This document shows, piece by piece, positions 34,388 to 42,978 of a stretch of DNA of 64,000 nucleotides. The position numbers and the translations under genes were made by a program. The stretch lies in assembly GCA_046593355.1 (NCBI GenBank), contig JBKJNY010000242.1, positions 107,055 through 171,054 on the forward strand, in the 5' to 3' direction. The number at the start of each line of letters is the position of its first letter. Position 1 is the stretch's first letter. Under the pieces are notes generated by a model that worked only from the letters and a program-made list of their open reading frames with translations, was not told the origin of the DNA and searched no databases. This DNA comes from SXOA01 sp046593355. GTDB taxonomy: Bacteria > Planctomycetota > Planctomycetia > Pirellulales > Pirellulaceae.

Positions 34388-35554
34388 CTATTTCGTTAAC
34401 GGCCAGATGAATTTTCCCGACTTATCAATCCAGCCGACGACGCCATCCAACTCCACTTGGGCGACGCCGCCCTTAAACATATACACGCGACTGAATTGAG
34501 GCTTGATGGCCCACTTCCCGCGTTTATCCACGTACCCTCCCAGACCCGGAACCCATTTTTTCCCATCCCAAGTTGGCTTATCACCAGCGGGCGATAATCC
34601 CTCGGAGAACCCTTCCACGGAAGGTGCTATGGGAAGCACCGCGACCTTTCCTTGTCTGTCCATGTAACCGAAGTCGTGCCAGCCGGGATTCCCCAATTCT
34701 TGACTTCCGCGGATAAAGGCCACGCCATCCTGGAATGGCGTGGCGATCGTGAATAGCCGAGGCTCGATCACCATCTTGCCACTGGTGTCAATGTAGCCCG
34801 TGCCTTTTCCCCGGACATGAACAGCCGCGAGGCCTTCCGAAAACGAGCCAGCACCGTCAAACGTCGGCTTGATCACGAACTCGCCGCGCTTATTCACAAA
34901 TCCCCAAGTCCCGCCATGAGGCGGTGTGCATATATCCCCTGGTTTCCCCCCGACCATTACCGGCGCAAGCCCGATTGAAAAACTGCCGACGGACCAATAA
35001 TCCGCGGATATCACCGTCTTGCCAGTTGAATCGATGAAGCCCCATTTCGTAGGTGACCACTCCTTTCGTTTGCCGCTTGCAGGGCGTGCAAATCGATCTG
35101 GATTGACACCGACGGCTGCCATCCCTTCGGAAAACGGTTGGGAGCTTGCGTGAAAACCAGGAAGCAGCTTGCCCTTGGTGTCAACGTAATGAAATTCTGC
35201 TCCGATGGAACCTTGTGCAAAGCCATTTGAAAACGGCGCGTGATCGTGAGTAAACGGGCACTTGAACGCTTCTTTCCCCGTCCGATCGATGTAAAGAATT
35301 TTTCCGTCTTTGCTGACACGGGCTAGCCCGTCTCGAAAGTCTCCTGGGTACGTGAATTGGGGCTCGATGACGACCTTTCCTTGACGGTTAATGTATCCCC
35401 ACTTGCCGTACACTTTGACGTAATAAAGTTCCTCTTCTTTCGGCAATCGCTTCGGGGCGGTGTCCGAACCGTCCAAAGGACATGAAACTCCTACGGCGAA
35501 CCACGCCGCAAAAAACCAAGCTGAGGCGACTGCAAATCTTTGGCGCGATTCCAT
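34388..35554 (-). CDS. Secreted WG-repeat protein
   Basis: I start at the ATG at 35554 because a hydrophobic signal follows it (FAVASAWFFAAWFAVGVS). At least eight WG repeats cover the rest, with copies WGYINRQGKVVIEPQF, WGFIDSTGKTVISADY, WGFVNKRGEFVIKPTF, TGYIDTSGKMVIEPRL, GGYVDKRGKWAIKPQF and VGWIDKSGKFIWPL. The repeats are usually spaced about 45 residues with FSEGLAAV between them. WG-repeat proteins are common cell-surface or periplasmic proteins without known catalysis. It faces the NHL gene tail to tail, 19 bases apart. Confidence 0.9.
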   Translation of the reverse strand: MESRQRFAVASAWFFAAWFAVGVSCPLDGSDTAPKRLPKEEELYYVKVYGKWGYINRQGKVVIEPQFTYPGDFRDGLARVSKDGKILYIDRTGKEAFKCPFTHDHAPFSNGFAQGSIGAEFHYVDTKGKLLPGFHASSQPFSEGMAAVGVNPDRFARPASGKRKEWSPTKWGFIDSTGKTVISADYWSVGSFSIGLAPVMVGGKPGDICTPPHGGTWGFVNKRGEFVIKPTFDGAGSFSEGLAAVHVRGKGTGYIDTSGKMVIEPRLFTIATPFQDGVAFIRGSQELGNPGWHDFGYMDRQGKVAVLPIAPSVEGFSEGLSPAGDKPTWDGKKWVPGLGGYVDKRGKWAIKPQFSRVYMFKGGVAQVELDGVVGWIDKSGKFIWPLTK

Positions 35555-35793
35555 GGTCGTAGTTGTGAGCACCGCCCGTACTTGAATTCAATCACGGCAC
35601 CTTCTTGATTCCCGCATTGTAGCCAGCGCGAATCAAGCAAGCAATTCTCTCCGCCGCGGACTACAGCTCATTCACCAGTCGCGCCCAGCTTGGGAAGTTG
35701 ACGTGAGTGGGCCGTCATTCCATGACCGGCCCATTCCGCTGCCCGTCGGCAAGGCGAAGAATGGGGCTGTTTCGGAGAAACGCCCCACGCGGG

Positions 35794-35889
35794 TTCGGCG
35801 CGGGTCTCCGACCCCGCCGAAACGGCTGACCGAAGGTCTCCCTCTGGGCGCGCCCATCGGTCGGGCGAGGTCGGAGACCTGCGCCCAAC
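35794..35889. repeat. Left inverted repeat flanking the RAYT gene
   Basis: Begins TTCGGCGCGGGTCTCCGACC and ends GGAGACCTGCGCCCAAC. It is the inverse of the right copy over about 60 + 20 bases; the right copy has an extra 25 bases in the middle. The words ACCGAAGGTCTCCCTCTGGG are shared exactly. Confidence 0.85.
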
Positions 35890-35903
35890 TCCGCGCCCAG
35901 CGT

Positions 35904-36449
35904 TCAGAATTGCAGCTTGCTCAGCAGCACGTCGGTTTTCTCCTGGCCATCGCTCGCGTACCAGCGTGCCGACGAGAACCGCCAATCAACCCCCCTGATG
36001 ACCAAGCCTTTCCGGCATGGATTTTCGTGCAGATAGTCGAGCTTCTGCCGCCAAAATGGCTCCGATTGAATTGCCTCCGGATGCCGGCTGGACTGCCAGA
36101 ATCGGCGTTCCCGGTCGCCGCCGGCCTGGCTTTCAAACACCCGGCTGAAGCAAGCTGGCATGTGTTTGGCAGAATAGTCCAGGAGTTGACGACCGGTGAA
36201 CTTGCGGAAGTCGGTCAGGGCACGTTGCAAAGCATCCGCGTTCCAATTCGCATCGAACACAATGGCATGCATGTGCGTCGGCATGATGACAAACGCATTC
36301 GTCCGCAAGCCCTTGTGCTCGTGGCAGAAGTTCAAGCTGTCGGTGACGATTCTACAGGCTGCCTCCGACACAAACACTGGCAGCCAGTCAACGATGCTGA
36401 ACGTGACATAGTACGCGCCGGCTTCGGAGACAAAGCGGTAACGCTCCAT
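35904..36449 (-). CDS. REP-associated tyrosine transposase (RAYT, Y1_Tnp family)
   Basis: The single-domain HUH nuclease of 181 residues has the metal-binding HxH motif H59-M-H61 in IMPTHMHAIVFD and the likely nucleophile Y139 in QKLDYLHENPCRKGLV. The tail VDWRFSSARWY is typical of RAYTs. RAYTs cut single-stranded DNA at REP palindromes and are thought to spread them. Here the gene is bracketed by long inverted repeats (35794-35889 and 36488-36607), so this is probably a complete RAYT-palindrome unit. It appears intact and could act on the many palindromes in the window. Confidence 0.9.
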   Translation of the reverse strand: MERYRFVSEAGAYYVTFSIVDWLPVFVSEAACRIVTDSLNFCHEHKGLRTNAFVIMPTHMHAIVFDANWNADALQRALTDFRKFTGRQLLDYSAKHMPACFSRVFESQAGGDRERRFWQSSRHPEAIQSEPFWRQKLDYLHENPCRKGLVIRGVDWRFSSARWYASDGQEKTDVLLSKLQF

Positions 36450-36487
36450 GCGGTCCTCGGCAGGAAATCGGCGGGGGAGGTAGGGGG

Positions 36488-36607
36488 GTTGGGCGCAGGT
36501 CTCCGACTTCGCCTCGACGGAAACTATCGGCGCATCATAATCAGCCGGCGCGCCCAGAGGGAGACCTTCGGTCAGGCGTTTCGGCGGGGTCGGAGACCCG
36601 CGCCGAA
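36488..36607. repeat. Right inverted repeat flanking the RAYT gene
   Basis: Begins GTTGGGCGCAGGTCTCCGAC and ends GGTCGGAGACCCGCGCCGAA, the inverse of the left copy, with a short middle segment (about 36510-36545) not present on the left. It runs up to eight bases before the stop of the next gene. Confidence 0.85.
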
Positions 36608-36615
36608 CGTGAGAC

Positions 36616-38385
36616 CTAATTCACCCGCTCATTTGCTTTCTTGTCGGTCAGGACGTCGCCGATGCCGGCGAAGAACCAGTCCTGATGGGCATCGCCCGAG
36701 AGAAAGTCTCGCGCGGAATCGTCATGGACCGTGCCACTATTGAACGCGAAACCGCCGGCACGGCCGCCGCCGGTGCGGATGTTGGCGACGCGAGCGGTGT
36801 AGCTGCGAGTGGAGACCCATTCCGAGAGAATGGCCGCCAGAGCCGCGGCGCTAGCGTCGTGGTTGGTGGTGCCGCCGATCAGGATGTCATCGTGAGCCTG
36901 GCCCTTGAGGATGTCGGTGCCCAGGCCGCCAATCAAAAGGTCTCGCCCGGCTCCCCCGAGGACGTAATCGTTCCCCGCTTCGCCGAGCAGGACGTCGTCC
37001 CCTGCATCGCCTGAGATCTGGTCATTGCCGCTGCCGCCGAAGACGAGATCGTTGCCGGTGCCCCCAGAAATGGTGTCGTTGCCGGCCTCACCATACAACG
37101 TGTCGTTGCCGCCATCCCCCCAAATCTGGTCGTGGCCGTCGCCGCCGCTCACGGAATCGTTGCCGGCGTCGCCATGCATCTTGTCGTTTCCGGCGTCACC
37201 CAGCAGCAAATCATTCCCAGCGCCGCCGGACATGCGGTCGCTGCCGTCGCCACCATGCAGGATGTCGTCCCCCTTGCCGGAGGAAAGCTGATCATTCCCC
37301 TCATCGCCAAACAGTTCGGCTGGTTTGGTGACGCTGGCCTTGACGGCCACGGAATCATCACCCGCACCCGCAATCACCACGATTTTCTGGAACGTGGAGG
37401 CGGTGAATAGAGTCGTGACGGTGTTGCAAATGACGCTGATACGAGTGGCGTCGAAACGGTCCACGACGATGGTGTCATTGCCGGAAGTGCCGCGCACCAG
37501 CAGCACGCTGCTGCCGGGATGGAAGGGATCACTCACGACAGCCGCCGAACCAGGACCGAGGTCTGGATAGCCGACAACGATGGGGGGAGTGTCGAAGGCA
37601 ATAGCGTCAAAGTCATTGGGAAGCGCGCCGACGGTGGTAATGGCTCCGGTCGCAGTATTGATGGTGACCAGATAGGCAGGGTGGACAACGTCGGTATCAT
37701 TCAGCGCCACGCCAAACAGCACGCCCGTATCCGGGTGGGCTGCCATTGCCGCGATCGCGTCGGTGTTGGAGGGCGCTCCTTGGAGAGTTGAGACGACCGT
37801 GGTCAGACCGGTGGATTTATCCACGGTTCGAAGATCGCCCCAGACCCCTTCGCCGGAGTAAAAGAGAGTCCCATTGACGTCGGCGATTCCCGATCCATAA
37901 GTGGACAAACCAGAATTGCCCACCACTGTGGCAGCGCCGGTGGCGGTGTTAATGGTGACGAGGTCATCCCCGAAGATCTCCGTCCAGCCGTAGAGAGTTC
38001 CCGCCGCGTCAAAGGTCAAATCGGCAACTTCCTCGCCCGGCATTCCAATGGATCCCACCAGAGTGCCCGCCCCAGTGGCCTTGTTGATGGCGATGATACT
38101 GCCGGGATTACTGGGGCTTTGCATCGACGTCGAACCGTACAGCGTGCCGGTAGTCGGGTCGACGGCCAGACCAGTCACGGCAAAGCCGATGGGGCCGAGG
38201 GAAGTGGTGGCTCCCGTGGCGGTATTGACCGTATAGAGGTCCGAATTGACATTGCCTCCCGTCGCCCCGTAAAGAACTGCCAGGAGGGAACGATCCTCCA
38301 GGCGCTCACAGCCAGGCTTAAAGAAGCGGCTACGGTTAAAACGGGCCGTCGAGTGGAGTTTTCGAGTGCGAAAGTGCGAGAGCAT
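36616..38385 (-). CDS. LEPR-XLL secreted protein: propeller-like N-terminal domain plus RTX repeats
   Basis: The export tag CERLEDRSLLAV lies at residues 26-37. Residues about 38-270 consist of repeats such as LYTVNTATGATTSLGPIG, IIAINKATGAGTLVGSIG and LVTINTATGAITTVGALP, which resemble DUF4394/PQQ-like propeller blades. Residues about 280-490 are RTX calcium-binding repeats (GGDGSDRMSGGAGNDLLLGDAGND). The C-terminal about 95 residues (DDILIGGTT...EWVSTRSYTARV...DWFF) match the end of the beta-lactamase/RTX protein at 21933. Role unknown; a calcium-dependent surface protein is inferred. Confidence 0.88.
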   Translation of the reverse strand: MLSHFRTRKLHSTARFNRSRFFKPGCERLEDRSLLAVLYGATGGNVNSDLYTVNTATGATTSLGPIGFAVTGLAVDPTTGTLYGSTSMQSPSNPGSIIAINKATGAGTLVGSIGMPGEEVADLTFDAAGTLYGWTEIFGDDLVTINTATGAATVVGNSGLSTYGSGIADVNGTLFYSGEGVWGDLRTVDKSTGLTTVVSTLQGAPSNTDAIAAMAAHPDTGVLFGVALNDTDVVHPAYLVTINTATGAITTVGALPNDFDAIAFDTPPIVVGYPDLGPGSAAVVSDPFHPGSSVLLVRGTSGNDTIVVDRFDATRISVICNTVTTLFTASTFQKIVVIAGAGDDSVAVKASVTKPAELFGDEGNDQLSSGKGDDILHGGDGSDRMSGGAGNDLLLGDAGNDKMHGDAGNDSVSGGDGHDQIWGDGGNDTLYGEAGNDTISGGTGNDLVFGGSGNDQISGDAGDDVLLGEAGNDYVLGGAGRDLLIGGLGTDILKGQAHDDILIGGTTNHDASAAALAAILSEWVSTRSYTARVANIRTGGGRAGGFAFNSGTVHDDSARDFLSGDAHQDWFFAGIGDVLTDKKANERVN

Positions 38386-38664
38386 GAGAAGATCCTTGCT
38401 GTGGAAACCTGAGAGATTCCCGCAATTTTGTCAGTTATTTCACGGCTCCTGCGACGCGCGCCTCTTCTCTGGAATCGGCGGCACTGCGAAAGAACGGGAA
38501 TATGGCTCATCTAAAAGATAGCTCATTACTGGGGATTTGCTTTTCAGCAACGGCGGTTTTGGACAGAAAAATGGGACATCCCCGAGACGGGATACTCTCT
38601 TCATCTGCTCTAGCCACGGGCGAGAAGCGAAAACGAACCCAAACGTGCATGGCTTGTCGCGGCG

Positions 38665-39156
38665 CTACTCCCCTTCGAGAAAATCAAACCGGATGGCGAC
38701 GATTTCCAGGTCGTAGGATCCTTTGGGGGCCGGGATGGTGGCCGTGTCGCCGATTTTTTTGCCGAGCAGGCCCTGGCCGAGCGGGCTGGTGACGAGGATG
38801 CGGCTGCGGTTGTAGTCTTCTTCCCCGGAGCCGACGAGGGTGTATTCTTCCTCGTCGCCGAGATCGACATCCTTCACCACCACGGTCGCGCCGAAGGATA
38901 CCTGGTCCTTGGGGAGCGTGGAGGGGTCGATGATGTTGGCCTTGGAGAGCTTGGACTTGATCAGGTTGATCCGGGCCTGCAGCAGCCCCTGGGCTTCCCG
39001 CTGGGCATGGTACTCGGCGTTTTCCTTGAGGTCCCCTTCGGATCGGGCGGCGCCGATCTTTTCGGCAATGGCGGGCATTTCCACCCCGTCCATCCGCTCC
39101 ATATCGGCTTTGAGCTTGTTAAAGCCGGCCCGAGTCATGGGGATGTATTCGTCCAT
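38665..39156 (-). CDS. greA: Transcription elongation factor GreA
   Basis: The start ATG at 39156 is chosen because the GreA N-terminal text MDEYIPMTRAGFNKL begins there and TTGGAG lies nine bases upstream. The coiled coil (about 8-75) has the acidic tip GDLKENAEY with D42 and E45, which reach into the RNA polymerase channel to trigger transcript cleavage. The C-terminal FKBP-like domain covers about 85-160 (FGATVVVKD, SPLGQGLLGKKIGD). The length of 163 residues is standard. A terminator-like hairpin ends 21 bases upstream of the start codon, so expression probably depends on readthrough. Confidence 0.96.
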   Translation of the reverse strand: MDEYIPMTRAGFNKLKADMERMDGVEMPAIAEKIGAARSEGDLKENAEYHAQREAQGLLQARINLIKSKLSKANIIDPSTLPKDQVSFGATVVVKDVDLGDEEEYTLVGSGEEDYNRSRILVTSPLGQGLLGKKIGDTATIPAPKGSYDLEIVAIRFDFLEGE

Positions 39157-39177
39157 GGTCGCAAACTCCAAGCGGAC

Positions 39178-39208
39178 AAAAAAATGCGACCTCCAAGGGA
39201 GGCCGCAT
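39178..39208 (-). terminator. Terminator or attenuator in the greA leader
   Basis: On the minus strand an 11-pair stem (ATGCGGCCTCC / GGAGGTCGCAT, one G-U pair) with a 3-base loop is followed by seven T. In the plus-strand RNA the same position is an A-C mismatch, so the structure is built for the minus strand. Only 21 bases, containing the ribosome site, separate the T run from greA. The next gene upstream ends at 39429. Confidence 0.8.
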
Positions 39209-39325
39209 GGGTTGCAAGTTTTCAAGACCCTATTGTGAGTCAATTCGGAGGGGATGTAAAGTCGAGGGGGAGCGAAAGCCCGCGAAGTACCGGGCTCCCA
39301 CGCGGCGGGCTTTCCTATTTCTCCT

Positions 39326-39420
39326 CCTCTTAATCTTAATCTTAATCCTAATCTTCCTCGTCCTCTGCCGCGGAACGGCCCGGAAGAGGATTAGGATTAA
39401 GATCAAGATTAAGATTAAGA
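39326..39420. repeat. Inverted repeat made of TTAATC/GATTAA hexamers
   Basis: CTTAATCTTAATCTTAATCC on the left and GGATTAAGATCAAGATTAAG on the right are inverted copies that flank CTAATCTTCCTCGTCCTCTGCC... as a long hairpin. The sequence ends nine bases before the stop of the thioredoxin/NHL gene. A related GATTAGGATT run lies in the TolC gene at about 53203-53230. Confidence 0.7.
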
Positions 39421-39428
39421 CATTGCGG

Positions 39429-41522
39429 CTAATCCGCGATTGTGTGCGTCAGCTCGATCGGCTTTGTGCTTCCGCTGGCGGTGATGTTGAGCGGAACTGT
39501 GAAGACGACGGACCCTGTCTTGCAAACGCCCTCAGCGCCGTGCTCGCAGTAGTAATAGTGGAGCGAAACGGCTACCACGTCCTGCCCCGTCCCCTTCACG
39601 GGGACCGTGACATCGAACTCGGCCGATGGCTTCTCCAGGTTCCGTTTGCCGAAGGCCGCACGGTCGAGCGGGCCGCTCGCTTGCGGTGAATCGACCCAAT
39701 AAACCAGCGGGGCCTCGCTACTCATCTCCATGCCGGCGGGAGGCTGCAAGGTGACATGCAGCGTGATGGCATTTTTGGCCGCCTTGGCGACGGTCAATTC
39801 CAGCTTCCGCTGAGCCGCTCCGCGAAAGTCCGGCTTGGTTTCGACCTTCGGCGGATTGGGGGGGACGAGCCCGGCGATGGTGAGCGTCCCGACCTTGCCC
39901 GAGGCCAGATCAATCGTGCGGATCAAATGATTATTCGTATCGGCAATGTAGAGCATACCCGCGGCATGGGTGATGCCCGCCGGCTCGTCAAAAGTTCCCG
40001 TGGCATCGTCATTGCCTGGGTTCTTGTAGTCCTTTCCCGCGAGCGTCCTGGTCTCGCCCGTCCGCGAGTCCACTTCGCGAATCTTATTGTTGTAAGTGTC
40101 CGCGACGAACAAGACGCCGTCCACGAAGGTAATGCCGATGCAATGCTGGAATTTGGCCACCGCCTTAGGCCCATCCGTGTCGCCAAAGTCGAACAGCCTT
40201 TGCTCGGGGGGGCGGTGGGCGGTGCCGACCAGGGTGACGACATCCCTGGATCCGTCCAGCGGAACCGCGCGGATGGAGCTCCCCTCACTGTCGGCGACGT
40301 AGAGCCATTCGCCATCCGAGGCCAGGCCGCTGGGCTGGGCAAACGAGGAGAAGCCCTGCTGGCCCGCAACCTTGGGCAGCAGCCGGCCATCGACGATGTC
40401 CTCCCGGCCGTTCCCGGCGTAGGGCCCGATTTCCGATTCGGAGAGGGGCATCTTCCAGATTTGGTGGGAGCCCGCCATCGCGATGAAGAGATCCCTCTTG
40501 TGAATCCACAAATCCCACGGGCTGGAAAGCGGAGTCCCTTTCGGGATGCCGCGCTTGATCCGCGGCTGCAGCGGATCGGCCTGCCTGCCGGTGCCGGCAA
40601 TCGTCTTCACGGTCTTGGCCGCGAGGTCCACTTTGCGAAGGAGATGATTTTCCGTATCGGCGACATAGAGGATATTTTGATACAGCGCACAGCCTTGCGG
40701 ATGATCGAACGATGCCGCTGCGAAATCGCCATCGTCACGGCCGATCGCGCCGCTGCCTATCGTCAAGAGAAGCTTGCCGCCGAGCGTGGTCACGACGATG
40801 CGATTATGGTTGCTGTCGCTGATGAAGAGACGATTGCCTGGTTCATCGGCCAGCACTTTGCCCGGGAACAGCAGCGGCGTATTGGCGGCTTTCACCAAGT
40901 CAATGGGAAACGGCTTTTCGTTCAGGAGGTTCCGCTGGCGATAGTAGGGGATGCCCCGCTCCAGGATTTTCGCCACGTCGGCGGCTTTGAACTCCCCGGT
41001 GGACCGCGATACCACTTTGCCTTCCGGATCCACGAGCAACATCGTCGGCCAGACGCTGACGCCGTAAAAATCCCAAAGGTGGTGCTTGTCGTCGTTCACC
41101 ACGAGGTGCTCCACTTCGTAGCGGAGCATCGCCTGGATGATGTTCTCGCGGTCCTTTTCGGTCTCGAATTTGGCGGAGTGAACGCCAATCACCACGAGCT
41201 CATTAGGAAACCTCTGCTCCAGCTTTTTGAGCTCCGGCAGAATGTGCATGCAGTTGATGCAGCAGTAGGTCCAAAAATCGAAGAGCACGAACTTCCCTTT
41301 CAGATCGGCTTTGGAAATGGACTTCTTGGTGTTGTACCACTCCATTCCTTGGGGAAGCTCGGGCAGGTCCACGCGGTTGCGAAAGGGGTTGGTCGTAGCG
41401 GCAGGTTTCTTCGCCGCCGCCTTCCCCTGGCCGCTGGTGACCGTCGGAAAACACATCCAGCCCGCGACGCCACATACGGCGAGGAAGAATACAGCCGCCA
41501 ATCGATTACTTCCGGTCGTCAT
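39429..41522 (-). CDS. NHLRC2-like exported thioredoxin-NHL protein
   Basis: A signal or anchor sequence (LAAVFFLAVCGVAGWMCF) is followed by a thioredoxin-like domain (about 45-200) with the motif WTYCCINCMH, exactly the CCINC form known from NHLRC2 proteins. NHL blades fill about 215-580 (GNRLFISDSNHNRIVV, ILYVADTENHLLRKVD, WLYVADSEGSSIRAV, VLFVADTYNNKIREVD, MLYIADTNNHLIRTID). A C-terminal beta domain (about 590-697) completes the NHLRC2 layout. A redox or protein-folding role in the periplasm is inferred; its disulfide chemistry is not proven. Length of 697 is close to the family's. Confidence 0.92.
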   Translation of the reverse strand: MTTGSNRLAAVFFLAVCGVAGWMCFPTVTSGQGKAAAKKPAATTNPFRNRVDLPELPQGMEWYNTKKSISKADLKGKFVLFDFWTYCCINCMHILPELKKLEQRFPNELVVIGVHSAKFETEKDRENIIQAMLRYEVEHLVVNDDKHHLWDFYGVSVWPTMLLVDPEGKVVSRSTGEFKAADVAKILERGIPYYRQRNLLNEKPFPIDLVKAANTPLLFPGKVLADEPGNRLFISDSNHNRIVVTTLGGKLLLTIGSGAIGRDDGDFAAASFDHPQGCALYQNILYVADTENHLLRKVDLAAKTVKTIAGTGRQADPLQPRIKRGIPKGTPLSSPWDLWIHKRDLFIAMAGSHQIWKMPLSESEIGPYAGNGREDIVDGRLLPKVAGQQGFSSFAQPSGLASDGEWLYVADSEGSSIRAVPLDGSRDVVTLVGTAHRPPEQRLFDFGDTDGPKAVAKFQHCIGITFVDGVLFVADTYNNKIREVDSRTGETRTLAGKDYKNPGNDDATGTFDEPAGITHAAGMLYIADTNNHLIRTIDLASGKVGTLTIAGLVPPNPPKVETKPDFRGAAQRKLELTVAKAAKNAITLHVTLQPPAGMEMSSEAPLVYWVDSPQASGPLDRAAFGKRNLEKPSAEFDVTVPVKGTGQDVVAVSLHYYYCEHGAEGVCKTGSVVFTVPLNITASGSTKPIELTHTIAD

Positions 41523-41630
41523 GACTGCCGTCTCCGAAAACGGGCCGAGTCGAAAATTGCCCTTGCTGTAATCGTACCGCGCTGGCTCCCGCGAGGCAGC
41601 TAGAAAGGGATGGCACTCTAACGAATCGCC

Positions 41631-41668
41631 GACCCACGCCCACGCAGAGCCGTGGGCGTGCCACCCCT
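41631..41668. repeat. Dispersed palindrome (copy 1 of the GGGTGGCACGCCCACGG family)
   Basis: On the minus strand it reads GGGTGGCACGCCCACGGCT then CTGCGTGGGCGTGGG. A second copy with one changed base lies at 47921-47956 on the plus strand. The arms CCCACGG... and CGTGGGCGTGGG form a hairpin. Confidence 0.8.
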
Positions 41669-41692
41669 GAGAGTCGCGGCAAATCGCGCAGC

Positions 41693-41721
41693 AAAAAAGG
41701 CGTCCCTCAGAAGGGACGCCT
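41693..41721 (-). terminator. Rho-independent terminator of the Gly-rich gene
   Basis: The minus strand has a perfect 10-bp stem AGGCGTCCCT/AGGGACGCCT with a 4-base loop and then six T residues. It lies 35 bases after the stop of the 41756-42640 gene. Confidence 0.88.
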
Positions 41722-41755
41722 GCTTGATTACTGGAAGTGAAGTCTTCTCGCGGCC

Positions 41756-42640
41756 TTATTGCTGGCTGAGGGACGATCCCTTGGCCGGCGACTTGCTGCG
41801 GCTCTCTTCGGCCCGGCGATCCGCTTCACCGGCGATCTTGTGCGCCGCCAGAAGCTGCTCGCGAGTGAAATAGGGTTCCTTGCTGCCGTTCAGGTGCTTG
41901 ACGCCAACTTTATTGGCCAGCTCTTCCCAAGTCAAACCGTTCGCCAAATGCCAGGCGGCTGCCTGGGCGGCATGTTGATCGATTTCGCCGCGAGCCAGCA
42001 TCTTCACCATCTCGAGGACTTTGGGATCCTTGTTGAAAGATTCCATGGGAACGATTTCATACGCAACGCGGGGATTGGGATCCTTTTTTCCGTGTTCGAG
42101 GCAAACATTGATGACTTTCAATTTGCCGGCCTTCTCGGGCGCGACGTTGAAGAGGCCTCCGCCTCCACCACCGCCCATTCCGCCGCCGCCCATTCCGCCG
42201 CCGCCCATTCCGCCGCCGCCCATTCCGCCACCCATGCCGCCGCCACCACCCTGTTGGCCGCCGCCTTGTCCGCCGCCACCCATGCCACCGCCACCCATGC
42301 CACCACCACCCATACCACCGCCTCCACCGCGCCTCCCGCCTCCGCCACCTCCACCGCCGAACTGAGCGGCAACGGGCACGGTCGCAAACGCTTCGGGCAG
42401 CTTAATGCTCAGCGGTTTCTTGGTGTTGTTCTTGATCAAGACGGTCCCCAAGGTGGAGTCCTTCATGATCAGCTTGACTTCAATGTCGCCGGCTTTCATC
42501 GCGGAGAAAAACTCCACGGTCTCGGCGGGAGGCTGCTTCACCACCGCCTCCGGCTTCGCAGCCGAAAGTGACAGCGGCACCGCGGCCAAAGCCGCTACCG
42601 CCAGAACCAGGACGAAATGACGCGCGAATAAAACCTTCAT
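41756..42640 (-). CDS. Secreted Gly/Met-rich protein of unknown function
   Basis: A signal peptide (VLVLAVAALAAVPLSLSAAKP) opens the 294-residue protein. Residues about 35-95 are a beta domain (VEFFSAMKAGDIEVKLIMKD, TVLIKNNTKKPLSIKLP). Residues about 97-165 are almost only Gly with Met at regular steps (GGGGMGGGGMGG), the likely product of repeat expansion. The C-terminal half (about 170-290) contains VCLEHGKKDPNPRVAYEIVP and a helical region with WHLANGLTWEELANKVG. Proteins of this layout occur in many planctomycetes, with no known function. It has its own terminator. Confidence 0.82.
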   Translation of the reverse strand: MKVLFARHFVLVLAVAALAAVPLSLSAAKPEAVVKQPPAETVEFFSAMKAGDIEVKLIMKDSTLGTVLIKNNTKKPLSIKLPEAFATVPVAAQFGGGGGGGGRRGGGGGMGGGGMGGGGMGGGGQGGGQQGGGGGMGGGMGGGGMGGGGMGGGGMGGGGGGGLFNVAPEKAGKLKVINVCLEHGKKDPNPRVAYEIVPMESFNKDPKVLEMVKMLARGEIDQHAAQAAAWHLANGLTWEELANKVGVKHLNGSKEPYFTREQLLAAHKIAGEADRRAEESRSKSPAKGSSLSQQ

Positions 42641-42978
42641 TGCTGTCCTCCAGCTTGCTCTTCAATGTCCCCTGCAATGCCGCGGCCAGCAGGGGGCGCA
42701 ACAGCGCCGTGCTTGACCCAGCCCGTGACCGCTTGACTTCTTCCTGCCTCTTGTTTGACCAAGGGAAGAAATCAGCTACTAGGATAATCGACGCAAGCGG
42801 TTAAACCAAGCAGATTCTTCGGGAAATTAAGAGGGGCTAGGGACTGGGGGCTAGGGATTGGGGGTTACCTGAGGATTGGCGACGAATTCGGGCGGCAATT
42901 TGGAATGGCGCAATTCTTTACTGGGTAAGGGATTATCGTCGTTTGGAATCTGCTGGTTCCCAGCCTCCAGCCCCCGAC
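42641..42978. other. Intergenic region with a G-rich tract
   Basis: The region contains a run of GGGGCTAGGGACTGGGGGC type words at 42833-42864, able to form a G-quadruplex on the plus strand. Related text lies within the kinase gene at about 13735-13775. No gene is supported. Confidence 0.55.

Noticed and set aside
39756..41603. 615-codon open frame on the plus strand
   Set aside because: Antisense of the NHLRC2-like gene, which carries the CCINC motif and NHL blades.
42021..42365. Pro-rich open frame on the plus strand
   Set aside because: It is the complement of the Gly-rich tract; GGN codons read backward give Pro.
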